Shown: positions 29,271 to 36,899 of the stretch, piece by piece
Numbering within the stretch: the first letter of the stretch is position 1
Layout: each line of letters begins with the position of its first letter
Translations under genes and position numbers: made by a program
Assembly (NCBI RefSeq): GCF_029543125.1
Contig: NZ_JARQWW010000001.1
Coordinates: 248,001-312,000, forward strand
DNA length: 64,000 nt
Source of the DNA: Caulobacter segnis
GTDB lineage: Bacteria > Pseudomonadota > Alphaproteobacteria > Caulobacterales > Caulobacteraceae
Direction: 5' to 3'
Notes under the pieces: generated by a model
Seen by the model: the letters and a program-made list of their open reading frames with translations, nothing else
Databases searched by the model: none
Told to the model about the DNA's origin: nothing

Positions 29271-29314
29271 GAGATGTCTTCAAGTTCCGCGTCGGCCATC
29301 AGGCCGGACGTGGA

Positions 29315-29449
29315 TTAGGCCGTCAGGCGCTTGCGGCCCTTGGCGCGGCGACGCGCGACGACCTTTTGGCCGTTCTTGGTGGCCATGCGCGCGCGGTAGC
29401 CGTGACGGCGCTTGCGCACGAGTCGGGACGGCTGGAAGGTCCGCTTCAC
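29315..29449 (-). CDS. rpmH: 50S ribosomal protein L34
   Basis: A 44-residue, highly basic protein of the large subunit. It reads from GTG at 29449: [17 protein letters not shown], then [17 protein letters not shown] and AKGRKRLTA, a complete L34. GGAG lies about 8 bases upstream. It heads the rpmH-rnpA-yidC-engB unit and has a recognisable promoter. Confidence 0.97.
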   Translation of the reverse strand: MKRTFQPSRLVRKRRHGYRARMATKNGQKVVARRRAKGRKRLTA

Positions 29450-29509
29450 GATGTGGCTCCGAAATTGAGTTTCACGCCGGGAGAAGCCCCGTCGCGAGTG
29501 AGCGGCGGT

Positions 29510-29537
29510 GGATAAGGGAAGGCCGCCAGCCTGTCAA
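29510..29537 (-). promoter_or_regulatory. Housekeeping promoter of rpmH-rnpA
   Basis: Read on the minus strand, TTGACA (29537-29532) is separated by 16 bases from TTATCC (29515-29510). This is a near-consensus sigma-70 type promoter about 60 bases before the rpmH start, the usual place for this strong promoter. Confidence 0.7.
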
Positions 29538-29587
29538 CTTGAGTCTGGCCCGCCGGGCCGGGTTTCGACCCTGCGAGCGATCAGATC

Positions 29588-29770
29588 CTACCGCTTCTTG
29601 CCCAGTTCGGCGGCGATGTCCTTGGTCAGGCGGCCGACCTTGCGGTGCGCGGCGGTGATCTGGTCGCGCGTCACGCCCCAGCGCTTCATCCAGTATTCCA
29701 CGGCCTGGCGCTCCGACAGGTCGAGTCGCTCCTTATCGATGAAGCCGCGCTTGTCCTTCAGTCCCGCCAT
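29588..29770 (-). CDS. DUF3606 small protein
   Basis: A 60-residue basic, helical protein (MAGLKDKRGFIDKERLDLSE, then RQAVEYWMKRWGVTRDQITA). This is the compact DUF3606 fold, which often pairs a short strand or turn with two helices and looks DNA-binding-like, but no function is established. GGAGG lies 6 bases before the ATG at 29770, which fixes the start. Longer upstream readings in the same frame overlap the quinone reductase and are not credible. Confidence 0.85.
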   Translation of the reverse strand: MAGLKDKRGFIDKERLDLSERQAVEYWMKRWGVTRDQITAAHRKVGRLTKDIAAELGKKR

Positions 29771-29837
29771 ATCCGCCTCCAGCGTCCCTGGCGAAGCGCC
29801 GACGCGGAGCCAGGATAGGCGCAAGCCTGACCGGAGC

Positions 29838-30821
29838 CTAGAGATCGGGGCGGATGACGGCCTTGCCCACCACCTGGCGGTCGGCCAGCAGGTTGAAGGC
29901 CTCGCGCCAGCGGTCCAGGGGCAGCTCGGCATGAACACGGGGTTTGATGCGGCCCTCGTCGGCCAGGCGCCAGACCGATTCCCGGTCCTCGGCGCCGCGC
30001 TCCGGGAACTGACGGCCATACTCGCCGGCCCGCACGCCCATCACCGAGAATCCCTTGATGAGCGGGATGTTGGCGTCGACGTTCGGGATGCGGCCGGAGG
30101 TGAAGCCCACCACCAGCAGGCGGCCGTCAAAGGCGACGCAGCGGCAGCTTTCATCGAAGATGTCGCCGCCGACCGGGTCGTAGATGATGTCGGCTCCCCG
30201 CCCGCCGGTGATCGCCTTCACCCGCTCACGGAAACCGCCGGTGACGTTCACCACCGCGTCCGGCGCGTATTCGGCCTGGAGAATCGCCAGCTTTTCGTCG
30301 GAGGCCGAGGCGGCGATGACCCTGGCGCCCAGGGCCTTGGCCAGATCGACGGCGGCCAGACCGACACCCCCCGCCGCACCGTGGACCAGAACCCACTCCC
30401 CCGGCTGCAGCCGCGCGCGGCGGACCAAAGAGACCCAGGCGGTCAGATAGGCCGCGCCATAGGCGGCGGCCTGGGCGAAGGACAGACGCTCAGGCTTGGG
30501 CTTCAGTCCGGCGGCGGACAGGACGGCGTATTCGGCGAATCCCCCCAGGCGCGCGCCGCCCACCACGGCGTCGCCAACCGCGAACGAGGCGACGCCCTCG
30601 CCCAGGTCGGCGACTTCGCCCGCCAGATCGAGGCCCGGCGTGAACGGCAGGGGTGGCTTCAGCTGGTACTCGCCCCGGGTCATCAGCAGGTCGGGGAAAT
30701 TGATGCTGGCGGCGCGGACGCGGACCAGCACCTCGCCCGCCCCCGGTTGGGGCGTCGGAACCTCGCGCACGGCGCAGCCGGCATAGTCCTGGCCCAGGCT
30801 TTCAACGACCAGGGCGCGCAT
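29838..30821 (-). CDS. NADPH:quinone oxidoreductase, zinc-free MDR family
   Basis: The 327-residue product is a medium-chain reductase: N-terminal GroES-like domain (GEVLVRVRAASINFPDLLMT, PFTPGLDLAGEVADLGEGV) and a Rossmann domain with VHGAAGGVGLAAVDLAKALG. The zinc-ligand cysteines of alcohol dehydrogenases are missing, which points to the quinone-reductase branch (QOR, or acrylyl-CoA reductase-like). It lies 5 bases after the esterase gene in a TetR-esterase-reductase operon. Confidence 0.9.
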   Translation of the reverse strand: MRALVVESLGQDYAGCAVREVPTPQPGAGEVLVRVRAASINFPDLLMTRGEYQLKPPLPFTPGLDLAGEVADLGEGVASFAVGDAVVGGARLGGFAEYAVLSAAGLKPKPERLSFAQAAAYGAAYLTAWVSLVRRARLQPGEWVLVHGAAGGVGLAAVDLAKALGARVIAASASDEKLAILQAEYAPDAVVNVTGGFRERVKAITGGRGADIIYDPVGGDIFDESCRCVAFDGRLLVVGFTSGRIPNVDANIPLIKGFSVMGVRAGEYGRQFPERGAEDRESVWRLADEGRIKPRVHAELPLDRWREAFNLLADRQVVGKAVIRPDL

Positions 30822-30826
30822 GGCCC

Positions 30827-31873
30827 CTACGCCTGCCGGCCGTCGTAGGCCTGGCGGATCAGGTCGGCGATCTCGCGGCAGGCGGCGTCGGCGGCGGGCA
30901 CCGCGCCGGTGAAGGCGGTGAAGCCATGGGCCAGACTGTCATAGCAGCGATAGACCGTAGGGACGCCCTCGGCCTTCAACGCCTTGGCGTAGGCCTCGCC
31001 CTGGTCGACCAGGGGATCGAAGCCGGCGGTGACCACCACGGCGGGGGCCAGGCCGGACAGGTCCTTGGTCACGTTGGGCGACAGGCGCGGATCGGCGGGG
31101 CTGGCGTCCGGGCCGATGTAGTGGCCCATGAACCACTCCATGATCGACCGCGACAGCGGATAGGCGTCCGCATAGGTGGTCATGGACTGGGTTTCGCTGG
31201 CCACGTCCACGGCGGGATAGATGAGCAGCTGCAGGGCCGGCTGCGGCTCGCCCGCGCGCTTCATGTCCTGGGCGATGATGGCGGCGAAGTTGCCGCCCAT
31301 GGAATCGCCGCCGATGGCCGCCACGCCGGACGGGGCGCCGAAGCGGTCGGCGTTGTCGCGGGCCCAGCGATAGGCGGCCAGCACATCCTCAAGCCCCGTG
31401 GGGAAGCGATGATCGGGCGCCAGGCGGTAGTCCACCGACAGCACCGCGCAGCGCACGCGCCGGGCGATGATCGAGCAAAAGGCGTCGCAGGTCTCCAGAT
31501 CGCCGATCACCCCGCCGCCGAAGTGGGCGAAGACCAGGATCGGCGCCGAGGCGTCCTGGTCCAGGGGGCGATAGGCGCGCAGGGGGATGCTTCCGGCCGG
31601 TCCGTCGATGGACAGGCTTTCGGTCCGCACGCCCGGCTCAACCGGGCCGGAGACCGCCGCCAGGCCGCGGGCGCTGCCGATGCGCGCCTCCTCCGGCGAC
31701 AGGGTTGTCATGGAGGGCAGCTTGCGCGCTGCGTGGGCGAAGAACTGGAAACGCGGATCGAGGGTGCGCCCGCCCTTCCAGACCACGCCGCCGCCCGACA
31801 TGGCCCGCAGCAGCGGGGTCGGCAGGGACAGGATGGTCTTGAGGACCAGCTTCTGGACGGCGGGACTGGCCAT
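30827..31873 (-). CDS. Alpha/beta-hydrolase, hormone-sensitive-lipase family esterase
   Basis: The 348-residue protein carries the HSL-family oxyanion motif as FAHFGGGVIGD (HGGG is modified to HFGGG), the nucleophile elbow GGDSMGGNFAA, the Asp in VVVTAGFDPLVDQGE and the His in DSLAHGFTAF. It probably hydrolyses short acyl esters or lactones. It is 9 bases after the TetR gene and 5 bases before the reductase, so all three are co-expressed. Confidence 0.92.
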   Translation of the reverse strand: MASPAVQKLVLKTILSLPTPLLRAMSGGGVVWKGGRTLDPRFQFFAHAARKLPSMTTLSPEEARIGSARGLAAVSGPVEPGVRTESLSIDGPAGSIPLRAYRPLDQDASAPILVFAHFGGGVIGDLETCDAFCSIIARRVRCAVLSVDYRLAPDHRFPTGLEDVLAAYRWARDNADRFGAPSGVAAIGGDSMGGNFAAIIAQDMKRAGEPQPALQLLIYPAVDVASETQSMTTYADAYPLSRSIMEWFMGHYIGPDASPADPRLSPNVTKDLSGLAPAVVVTAGFDPLVDQGEAYAKALKAEGVPTVYRCYDSLAHGFTAFTGAVPAADAACREIADLIRQAYDGRQA

Positions 31874-31882
31874 GCTTGCTTC

Positions 31883-32509
31883 CTAGTCGGCGTAGAGGCG
31901 CGGCAGGCCGGCGACCCCGCCCATGATCATGCCCACCGCGAAATCGGCGGCGACGCGGGTGTCGATCGGTCGGCGCTGCAACATGCGCTCGCCGATCTCG
32001 CGCGAGACGGCGATGCAGGCCACGGCCAGATAGTCGGGGTCCACGCGGGGGGCGTCGCCGCGCTCCATCACCTCGGCCAGGGCGTCGCGGATCTCGTCGA
32101 ACACCGCCGCCATCTCGGGCGTCTGGACATGGGTGTGAGGCAGGCGCTCGCCGGCCGGGCGGCGGGCCTGCCAGTTCTCGTGCTCATCGGCCAGGAAGTC
32201 GAAATAGGCTTGGATGGCGCCGCGGACGTAGGACTCGAAGCCCTCGGCGCTCTCATAGGCGGCGCGCAGCAGCGGCCGGAAACGGCGCGCGCCGTCGTCG
32301 GCCAGGGCCTCGAACACTTCTTCCTTGGAGCGGTAGTAGTTGTAGAAGGCGCCCACGGACAGGCCGGTGCGGCGGATGATGTCGCGCACCGTGGCGCTTT
32401 CGTAGCCCAGCTCCCCGAACACCTCGCGCGCGGCGTCGAGGATGGCGCGGCGGTTGGCCGCCTTGGTCTGTTCACGCTTGCCGACGGGCAGATAGGCGAC
32501 TTGTGACAT
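31883..32509 (-). CDS. TetR-family regulator of the esterase/reductase operon
   Basis: The 208-residue product has the TetR DNA-binding domain: NRRAILDAAREVFGELGYE, then TVRDIIRRTGLSVGAFYNYY. A ligand-binding helical part follows, with a family-specific C terminus (AVGMIMGGVAGLPRLYAD). It is first in its operon, so it likely represses itself and the downstream enzymes; a palindrome 26 bases upstream may be its operator. Confidence 0.9.
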   Translation of the reverse strand: MSQVAYLPVGKREQTKAANRRAILDAAREVFGELGYESATVRDIIRRTGLSVGAFYNYYRSKEEVFEALADDGARRFRPLLRAAYESAEGFESYVRGAIQAYFDFLADEHENWQARRPAGERLPHTHVQTPEMAAVFDEIRDALAEVMERGDAPRVDPDYLAVACIAVSREIGERMLQRRPIDTRVAADFAVGMIMGGVAGLPRLYAD

Positions 32510-32534
32510 CGTGCGCTTCAGGCGCGGCTCGAAT

Positions 32535-32547
32535 CTGACGCCGCGTC
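32535..32547. promoter_or_regulatory. Palindrome upstream of the TetR operon
   Basis: TGACG and CGTCA form a perfect inverted repeat around CCG, 26 bases before the TetR start on the minus strand. Position and symmetry suit a repressor operator, but the arms are short. Confidence 0.35.
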
Positions 32548-32585
32548 ACGATCAGAGCCTCAATCGGCCCCCTCGCGCAAGCGGC

Positions 32586-33224
32586 TTACCGTCCGGGGCG
32601 CGCCGAGGAGACGCGGCCGCGCAGCAGGCCGAGGTTGCGGATCTCGCCTTCCACGGTCTGACAGCGGCTGCCGTAGTTGTCGTCTTCGCACAGGCTCCAA
32701 AGGCCCACGGCGCGGGCGCTCATGGCCTTGTCGTTGAAGTCCTGCTTGGCCAGACGGCCCGACTTCTTGGTCAGGACCAGGGTTTCGCCCTGGAAGTCCG
32801 GGGCGGAGTAGAAGGTCAGCTGCGGCGCGGCCTTGGCCGGCTTCGCCACGCCCGAACCGCGCACGAAGGCGGCGGAGGACAGGGCCGGCAGGCCGGCGGC
32901 GGCCAGATCGGGGATGTCCGCCGACACCACCTCGCACTTGCCGCGCAGGCGGGAGTCCTCGCACAGGCGCCATTGGCCGACGACGCGGGCGCTCTTGGCG
33001 CGGTCGTTCATGTGCAGACGGGTCAGGTTGCTTTCGGCGGTGCGGATGGTCACCGCGCGGCCGGTGTAGTGAGCCCCTTCGAACAGGACCAGACGGCGCT
33101 CCTCCTTCTTGGGGAAGACGCGGCCGGGGATCGCCCCGAAGTCTGGCAGGTTCGGCTTGGGCAGGGCGTGGGCGGAAGGGGCGGCCAGGGCCAGCAGGCC
33201 GGCGGCGAGGATCAGACGCTTCAT
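32586..33224 (-). CDS. Secreted beta/gamma-crystallin-fold protein (first of a tandem pair)
   Basis: The 212-residue product has a signal peptide (MKRLILAAGLLALAAPSAHA). Two repeats match the crystallin Greek-key pattern: RLVLFEGAHYTGRAVTI with SARVVGQWRLCEDSRLRGKC near 45-100, and QLTFYSAPDFQGETLVL with SARAVGLWSLCEDDNYGSRC near 135-195. Each repeat has a pair of cysteines around (L)CEDxxxxxxC, which could form disulfides in the periplasm. The fold is used for calcium binding or peptidase inhibition in bacteria; the role here is unknown. A paralogue lies 90 bases upstream. Confidence 0.85.
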   Translation of the reverse strand: MKRLILAAGLLALAAPSAHALPKPNLPDFGAIPGRVFPKKEERRLVLFEGAHYTGRAVTIRTAESNLTRLHMNDRAKSARVVGQWRLCEDSRLRGKCEVVSADIPDLAAAGLPALSSAAFVRGSGVAKPAKAAPQLTFYSAPDFQGETLVLTKKSGRLAKQDFNDKAMSARAVGLWSLCEDDNYGSRCQTVEGEIRNLGLLRGRVSSARPGR

Positions 33225-33313
33225 CGGCGCGCTCCTGAAAAATTACGCGGGGCGCTGACAAATGCGCCTATCGCCGGTCTGTCGCGCTGAACAGACCGGC
33301 GGTCAAGCGCAGC

Positions 33314-34018
33314 TTATCGGCCCAGAGGACGGACCGAGGTGATCAGGCGGTTCATGCCCAGGACGCCCAGGTCGCCGAAATCGCCGTAGAGCATCTCGCA
33401 GCGGCGGCCGAAATCGCGGTCCTCGCACACCTGCCAGCGGCCGACGGTCCGGGCGCTCATGGCCCGGTCGTTGAAGCCGCGGCTGGAGAGGTTTCCCACC
33501 GTATCAAACACCTCGATCCGCTGGCCGCGGAAGTTCGGCTCGCTGAACAGGATCAGTTGCGGCGGATCACCAGGGCGCGGGCCGCCGCCGGGGAAGCCGG
33601 GACCGCCGGGGCCAGGCCCTGGGCCGTTTCCGGGGCCGGGACGGCCGTTCTCCACCCAGGCGGCGGAAGACACCTTACGATCCATGCCGAAGGCGCCGAG
33701 GTTCGCCACGTCGCGATCCACCACCTCGCAGCGGCTGCGATAGTCGCGGTCCTCGCACAGACGCCAGACGCCGCTGACGCGGGCGCTGCCGGCCCGGTCG
33801 TTGAAACCGGTGTCAGCCAGATTACGCACGCTGCCGGTGAAGGTGATCGAGCGGCCGCGGAAGTTGGGACGCTCGAACAGGGTCAGGCTCGGCCGCTCCC
33901 AGCCGCCTGGACGGTCGGGACGTCCCGGGCGGTCCGGCCGCCACTGGGCCGCCGCCGGAAGGGCCACGGCCGTGATGGCCGCCGCCAGGATCAGTCGTTT
34001 CATGGCTTTCATTGGCAT
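33314..34018 (-). CDS. Secreted beta/gamma-crystallin-fold protein (second of the pair)
   Basis: The 234-residue product starts with the same MKRLILAAA signal sequence as its neighbour, preceded by MPMKA; the exact start (34018, 34012 or 34003) is open. A basic PDRPGRPDRPGG linker follows. The first repeat is SLTLFERPNFRGRSITF with WRLCEDRDYRSRCEV. A Gly/Pro-rich hinge separates it from the second, QLILFSEPNFRGQRIEVF with WQVCEDRDFGRRCEM. Both repeats share the CED motif with the downstream paralogue, so the two genes come from a local duplication. Confidence 0.85.
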   Translation of the reverse strand: MPMKAMKRLILAAAITAVALPAAAQWRPDRPGRPDRPGGWERPSLTLFERPNFRGRSITFTGSVRNLADTGFNDRAGSARVSGVWRLCEDRDYRSRCEVVDRDVANLGAFGMDRKVSSAAWVENGRPGPGNGPGPGPGGPGFPGGGPRPGDPPQLILFSEPNFRGQRIEVFDTVGNLSSRGFNDRAMSARTVGRWQVCEDRDFGRRCEMLYGDFGDLGVLGMNRLITSVRPLGR

Positions 34019-34025
34019 CGTGCTC

Positions 34026-34823
34026 TCAATCCAGCGCCTTGATCAGCGCCTGCGCGGCGGCGGGCGCGCGCACCTTTCCTTCGTGGATGAAGAACGCAAA
34101 GACGTCCCTCGGTTCCCGTGAAGCTTCCTGGGCGGACACCTTGTGCAGGTCGTCCGGCGCGCCGCCGGCCGCATAGGTTTCGAATCGCTGGGCCCAGCGC
34201 TTGATCTCGGCGGGCTTGTAGGCGGTCGGAACCTCGTCCACGCCGGTCATCAGGCGGGCATAGACGAAGCTCGACGTCACGTCGGCGATCATCGGGAAGG
34301 TCTCGTGGTCGGCAAGGCAAATGGCGACATCGTGCTTGCGGCACAGGTCGATGAAGGCGGGGGTGCTGAAGCTGTCGTGTCGCACCTCCATAACATGGCG
34401 CAGGGCCAGGCCGTCCTGCTTGCGCGGCAGCAGCTTGAGAAAGGCCTCGAAGTCGTCCGGGTCGAACTTCTTGGTGGCCATGAACTGCCAGACGATGGGG
34501 CCGAGCCGGTCGCCCAGTTCGGTGATGCCCTGGGTGACGAACTTCTCGATGGAATCCCCCGCCTCGGCCAAGACGCGGCGGTTGGTGCAGTAGCGGGAAG
34601 CCTTGGCGGAGAAGACGAAGCCGTCGGGGGTTTCGTCCCGCCACTTGGCGAAGGTGGCCGGCTTCTGGCTGGAATAGTAGGTGGAGTTGATCTCGATCGC
34701 CGTCAGATGGCGGCTGGCGTAGGACAGCTCGTCCTTCTGCTTCAGGTCGTCGGGATAAAAGGTCCCGCGCCACGGCTCGAAGATCCAGCCGCCGATGCCG
34801 GCGCGAACTTTACCCTTGGACAT
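34026..34823 (-). CDS. DUF72 family protein (YecE-like)
   Basis: The 265-residue TIM-barrel protein has the DUF72 signatures GIGGWIFEPWRGTFYPDDL, AIEINSTYY, FVFSAKASRYCTN and LGPIVWQFMAT, with FVYARLMTG later on. Function of the family is not established. GGAGG lies 5 bases before the ATG at 34823, so the MSKGKV start is chosen over one four codons upstream. Its end is 7 bases from the crystallin gene, suggesting a shared transcript. Confidence 0.88.
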   Translation of the reverse strand: MSKGKVRAGIGGWIFEPWRGTFYPDDLKQKDELSYASRHLTAIEINSTYYSSQKPATFAKWRDETPDGFVFSAKASRYCTNRRVLAEAGDSIEKFVTQGITELGDRLGPIVWQFMATKKFDPDDFEAFLKLLPRKQDGLALRHVMEVRHDSFSTPAFIDLCRKHDVAICLADHETFPMIADVTSSFVYARLMTGVDEVPTAYKPAEIKRWAQRFETYAAGGAPDDLHKVSAQEASREPRDVFAFFIHEGKVRAPAAAQALIKALD

Positions 34824-34886
34824 GGCGACCTCCATTGGCGGGCCGCCAATTCAGCATTCCGCAGGCTGCTTCGCCAGCCCCGACGA

Positions 34887-36002
34887 TCAGTACTTCACAG
34901 ACACCCGCAGGCCAGGATTCTTGAACTGCGGCCGCACCACGACCGGTCCGACGGTCTTGGCGGCGGCCAGGACGGTCGGGCTCCAGCTCAGGCGGTATCG
35001 GACAAGATAGCCGTCGTGGTCCGAAAGCCGCGCCTTCAGCCCGTCGAAGCCGAACAGGGTGTCGATGCGGACGGGGCGGACATCCACCGGCCCCTTGCTG
35101 ACGAAGGCCTGCAGATCCTGCGACTTCAGCCAGGGCTCGGCCACGGCGGCCTGGCCAACGCAGCCGGCCGACGGGCTGCTGCAGAACTCGCTGACCACCT
35201 GATACGGGCGGGCCGAGGCGCGCCAGCCGTAGCGGTCGGGGGCGTTCTTGACGTTGAAGTCCCCGCCCACCAGCAGGGGCCGTTCGGCGGTCCAGTTGGC
35301 CTTGATGAAGCCCAGCAGTTCGTCGGTCTGCAGGCGGTGCGCCTGCAAGGACCGCTCGGTGGGCACCTTGGCGGCCTTGCGGGAATTCATGTGAGTGTTG
35401 ACGATGTCGATCTCACCCGGCCCGCCGGGCAGGGAAAGGCGCACCATCATCACGCCCTTGTTGGCCAGGCAGTCGAAGCCCGCGCAGTAGCGATAGGGCG
35501 CGGCCCGGACCTCGAGAATCGGCAGATCGCTGAGCACGTGCAGGCCGGCGCCCGTCAGCTTGCCCCACCCCTCGCCCGAGCGCAGGTAGCGGATCGGACG
35601 GAACAGCTTGGCCTCTTCCGGGGCCGGACCGGCGGCCCGCTCGGAGCGGCCGGGCCCGCGAGCCCAGTGTGCGTAGCCGCTGGCGGAGACCAGATCCTCG
35701 ATCTCGTCGCGGAAGCCTTCCTGGATCAGGACGACGTCGGGCTGCCGGCCGTCGCGGCGCAGCTGAGCCAGCTCCTCGCCGATCTCGCGCAGAGCCTCGG
35801 CCCGCCCCTTGGCGATCGGCCAGGGCAGCCCCTTCACATTATAGGTCAGCACGCTGATTTCGGTGCTTTGCAGATCGGCCTTCGCCGTCAGTTCCGCTGC
35901 GGGCGTGACGGGGGCGGTGAGAATGGAAGGGGTTTCGTTGGGGATCGCCGCGGACGCCGCTGTCAAAGCGGCGGCCAGGGTCGCAGATGCCAGATACGCC
36001 AT
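34887..36002 (-). CDS. Secreted endonuclease/exonuclease/phosphatase-fold protein
   Basis: The 371-residue product starts with a hydrophobic Ala-rich segment that is probably a signal peptide. The EEP-fold motifs are in order: VLTYNVKGLPW, VVLIQEGF (Glu metal ligand), DIVNTHMNS, LLVGGDFNV (Asp, Asn) and RLSDHDGYLV (Asp, His). The catalytic set is complete. Homologues include neutral sphingomyelinase-like and nuclease enzymes, and the substrate cannot be chosen from sequence. Its secretion and the DEGFRD-like Glu region fit a phosphodiesterase acting on lipids or nucleic acids outside the cell. Confidence 0.85.
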   Translation of the reverse strand: MAYLASATLAAALTAASAAIPNETPSILTAPVTPAAELTAKADLQSTEISVLTYNVKGLPWPIAKGRAEALREIGEELAQLRRDGRQPDVVLIQEGFRDEIEDLVSASGYAHWARGPGRSERAAGPAPEEAKLFRPIRYLRSGEGWGKLTGAGLHVLSDLPILEVRAAPYRYCAGFDCLANKGVMMVRLSLPGGPGEIDIVNTHMNSRKAAKVPTERSLQAHRLQTDELLGFIKANWTAERPLLVGGDFNVKNAPDRYGWRASARPYQVVSEFCSSPSAGCVGQAAVAEPWLKSQDLQAFVSKGPVDVRPVRIDTLFGFDGLKARLSDHDGYLVRYRLSWSPTVLAAAKTVGPVVVRPQFKNPGLRVSVKY

Positions 36003-36163
36003 ACGCCGCTCCTAGACATGCGGACCGCGATGCTTGGCCGAACTAGAGATGGCCGAGGTCCACGTTGTTCAGATGCAGCCGGATGTCTGTTGATCTATTC
36101 CCGGCGTCGCCTCTCTCCACGCGTTCGATGACGCTGTTATGAAAAGGCGGCGAAAGTTCCGTG

Positions 36164-36194
36164 GGGGTTTGTGACAGCCAGTGTCACAAACCCC
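36164..36194. other. Perfect 13-bp hairpin downstream of a PepSY gene
   Basis: GGGGTTTGTGACA (36164-36176) pairs exactly with TGTCACAAACCCC (36182-36194) around GCCAG. It starts 9 bases past the stop of the minus-strand PepSY gene. No T-run follows on either strand. It may protect the 3' end of that message or be a protein-binding palindrome. The rest of 36003-36163 shows nothing I can assign. Confidence 0.5.
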
Positions 36195-36203
36195 ATCGCG
36201 GAT

Positions 36204-36479
36204 TTAGTCGTCGAGACGTTCGCGGACGATCTTGCCGGAGGCGTCGACGTCCAGATCCATGCGGCGGCCGTCGCGGGCGATGGCCTCGATGTCGAAGCCG
36301 CTGCGGTCGCGATCCATCTCCAGGATGGTGTAGCCAAGGGCCTCGACCCGTTCGGCGGCGACCGAGAACTTGGCTCCGCCTTGGGCGGGAGCCCCGGTCT
36401 GGGCGACAGCAACGGCGCCGCCGGCGACGAGGACGGCCGCGCCGGCGGCCAGGATCAGGTTGCGGGTCTTGAAGGTCAT
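36204..36479 (-). CDS. Secreted PepSY-domain protein
   Basis: A 91-residue protein starting MTFKTRNLILAAGAAVLVAG, a signal peptide or anchor, followed by a PepSY-like repeat: AERVEALGYTILEMDRDRSG, then FDIEAIARDGRRMDLDVDA and GKIVRERLDD. The PepSY pattern (two short strands, an acidic DxxG turn, then the IEAxDxxGxxxxxxxD segment) is clear. AAAGGCG precedes the start. It is divergent from a second PepSY gene and a two-component system, and the 108-base gap carries tandem repeats likely bound by the regulator. Confidence 0.85.
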   Translation of the reverse strand: MTFKTRNLILAAGAAVLVAGGAVAVAQTGAPAQGGAKFSVAAERVEALGYTILEMDRDRSGFDIEAIARDGRRMDLDVDASGKIVRERLDD

Positions 36480-36525
36480 GGGTTCGCCTTTCGTGATTGA
36501 ACTTCGCCACCTTGCGCCCCGCCTC

Positions 36526-36564
36526 CTGACGTCCCGCCGGTCTTGGCCGTCAGCCACGCGTCAG
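36526..36564. promoter_or_regulatory. Tandem CGTCAG operator between the two PepSY genes
   Basis: CGTCAG occurs at 36548-36553 and 36559-36564, 11 bp apart, one helical turn, and a reverse copy CTGACG lies at 36526-36531, 22 bp before the first. Direct repeats with 11-bp phase are the usual target of OmpR/PhoP-type response regulators, and such a regulator is encoded just downstream. The same pair, with similar flanks, recurs at 38889-38905. Confidence 0.7.
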
Positions 36565-36587
36565 GTTTGATGGGGCAGAGCTTTCCC

Positions 36588-36899
36588 ATGCGCGTCACAC
36601 GCCTTCCCCTTCTGGCCGTCCTGGCCGCCCTCAGCCTGGGCTCCCCCGCCCTGGCCGGCGACTCCGATCACGAGCGCGCCCGCAAGGCCGTCGCCAGGGG
36701 CGAGGCCCTGCCGCTGGACGTCATGCTTCAGCACCTGGCCAAGGTCGCTCCGGGCACGGTCATCGAAGTCGATTTCGAACGTGAGCGCGGCCGCTGGGTC
36801 TATGAGTTCAAGGTCCTCCAGTCCGACGGAGCGATCCGCGAGGTGGAGATGGACGCCAAGACCGCCAAGGTCCTGGAGATCGAGATCGAACGTCCATGA
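36588..36899 (+). CDS. Secreted PepSY-domain protein heading the two-component operon
   Basis: A 103-residue product with a signal peptide (MRVTRLPLLAVLAALSLGSPALA). The PepSY domain carries ALPLDVMLQHLAKVAPGTVIE, then VDFERERGRWVYEFKVLQS and GAIREVEMDAKTAKVLEIE. It lies in the periplasm and overlaps the response regulator start by 4 bases (ATGA), so it is translated with the two-component pair. PepSY proteins in such operons are thought to modulate sensor or peptidase activity; this role is inferred. Confidence 0.88.
   Translation: MRVTRLPLLAVLAALSLGSPALAGDSDHERARKAVARGEALPLDVMLQHLAKVAPGTVIEVDFERERGRWVYEFKVLQSDGAIREVEMDAKTAKVLEIEIERP

Noticed and set aside
29225-29299. Longer rnpA starting at 29299
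   Set aside because: No ribosome site there, the extra 25 residues are not typical, and the region forms a hairpin.
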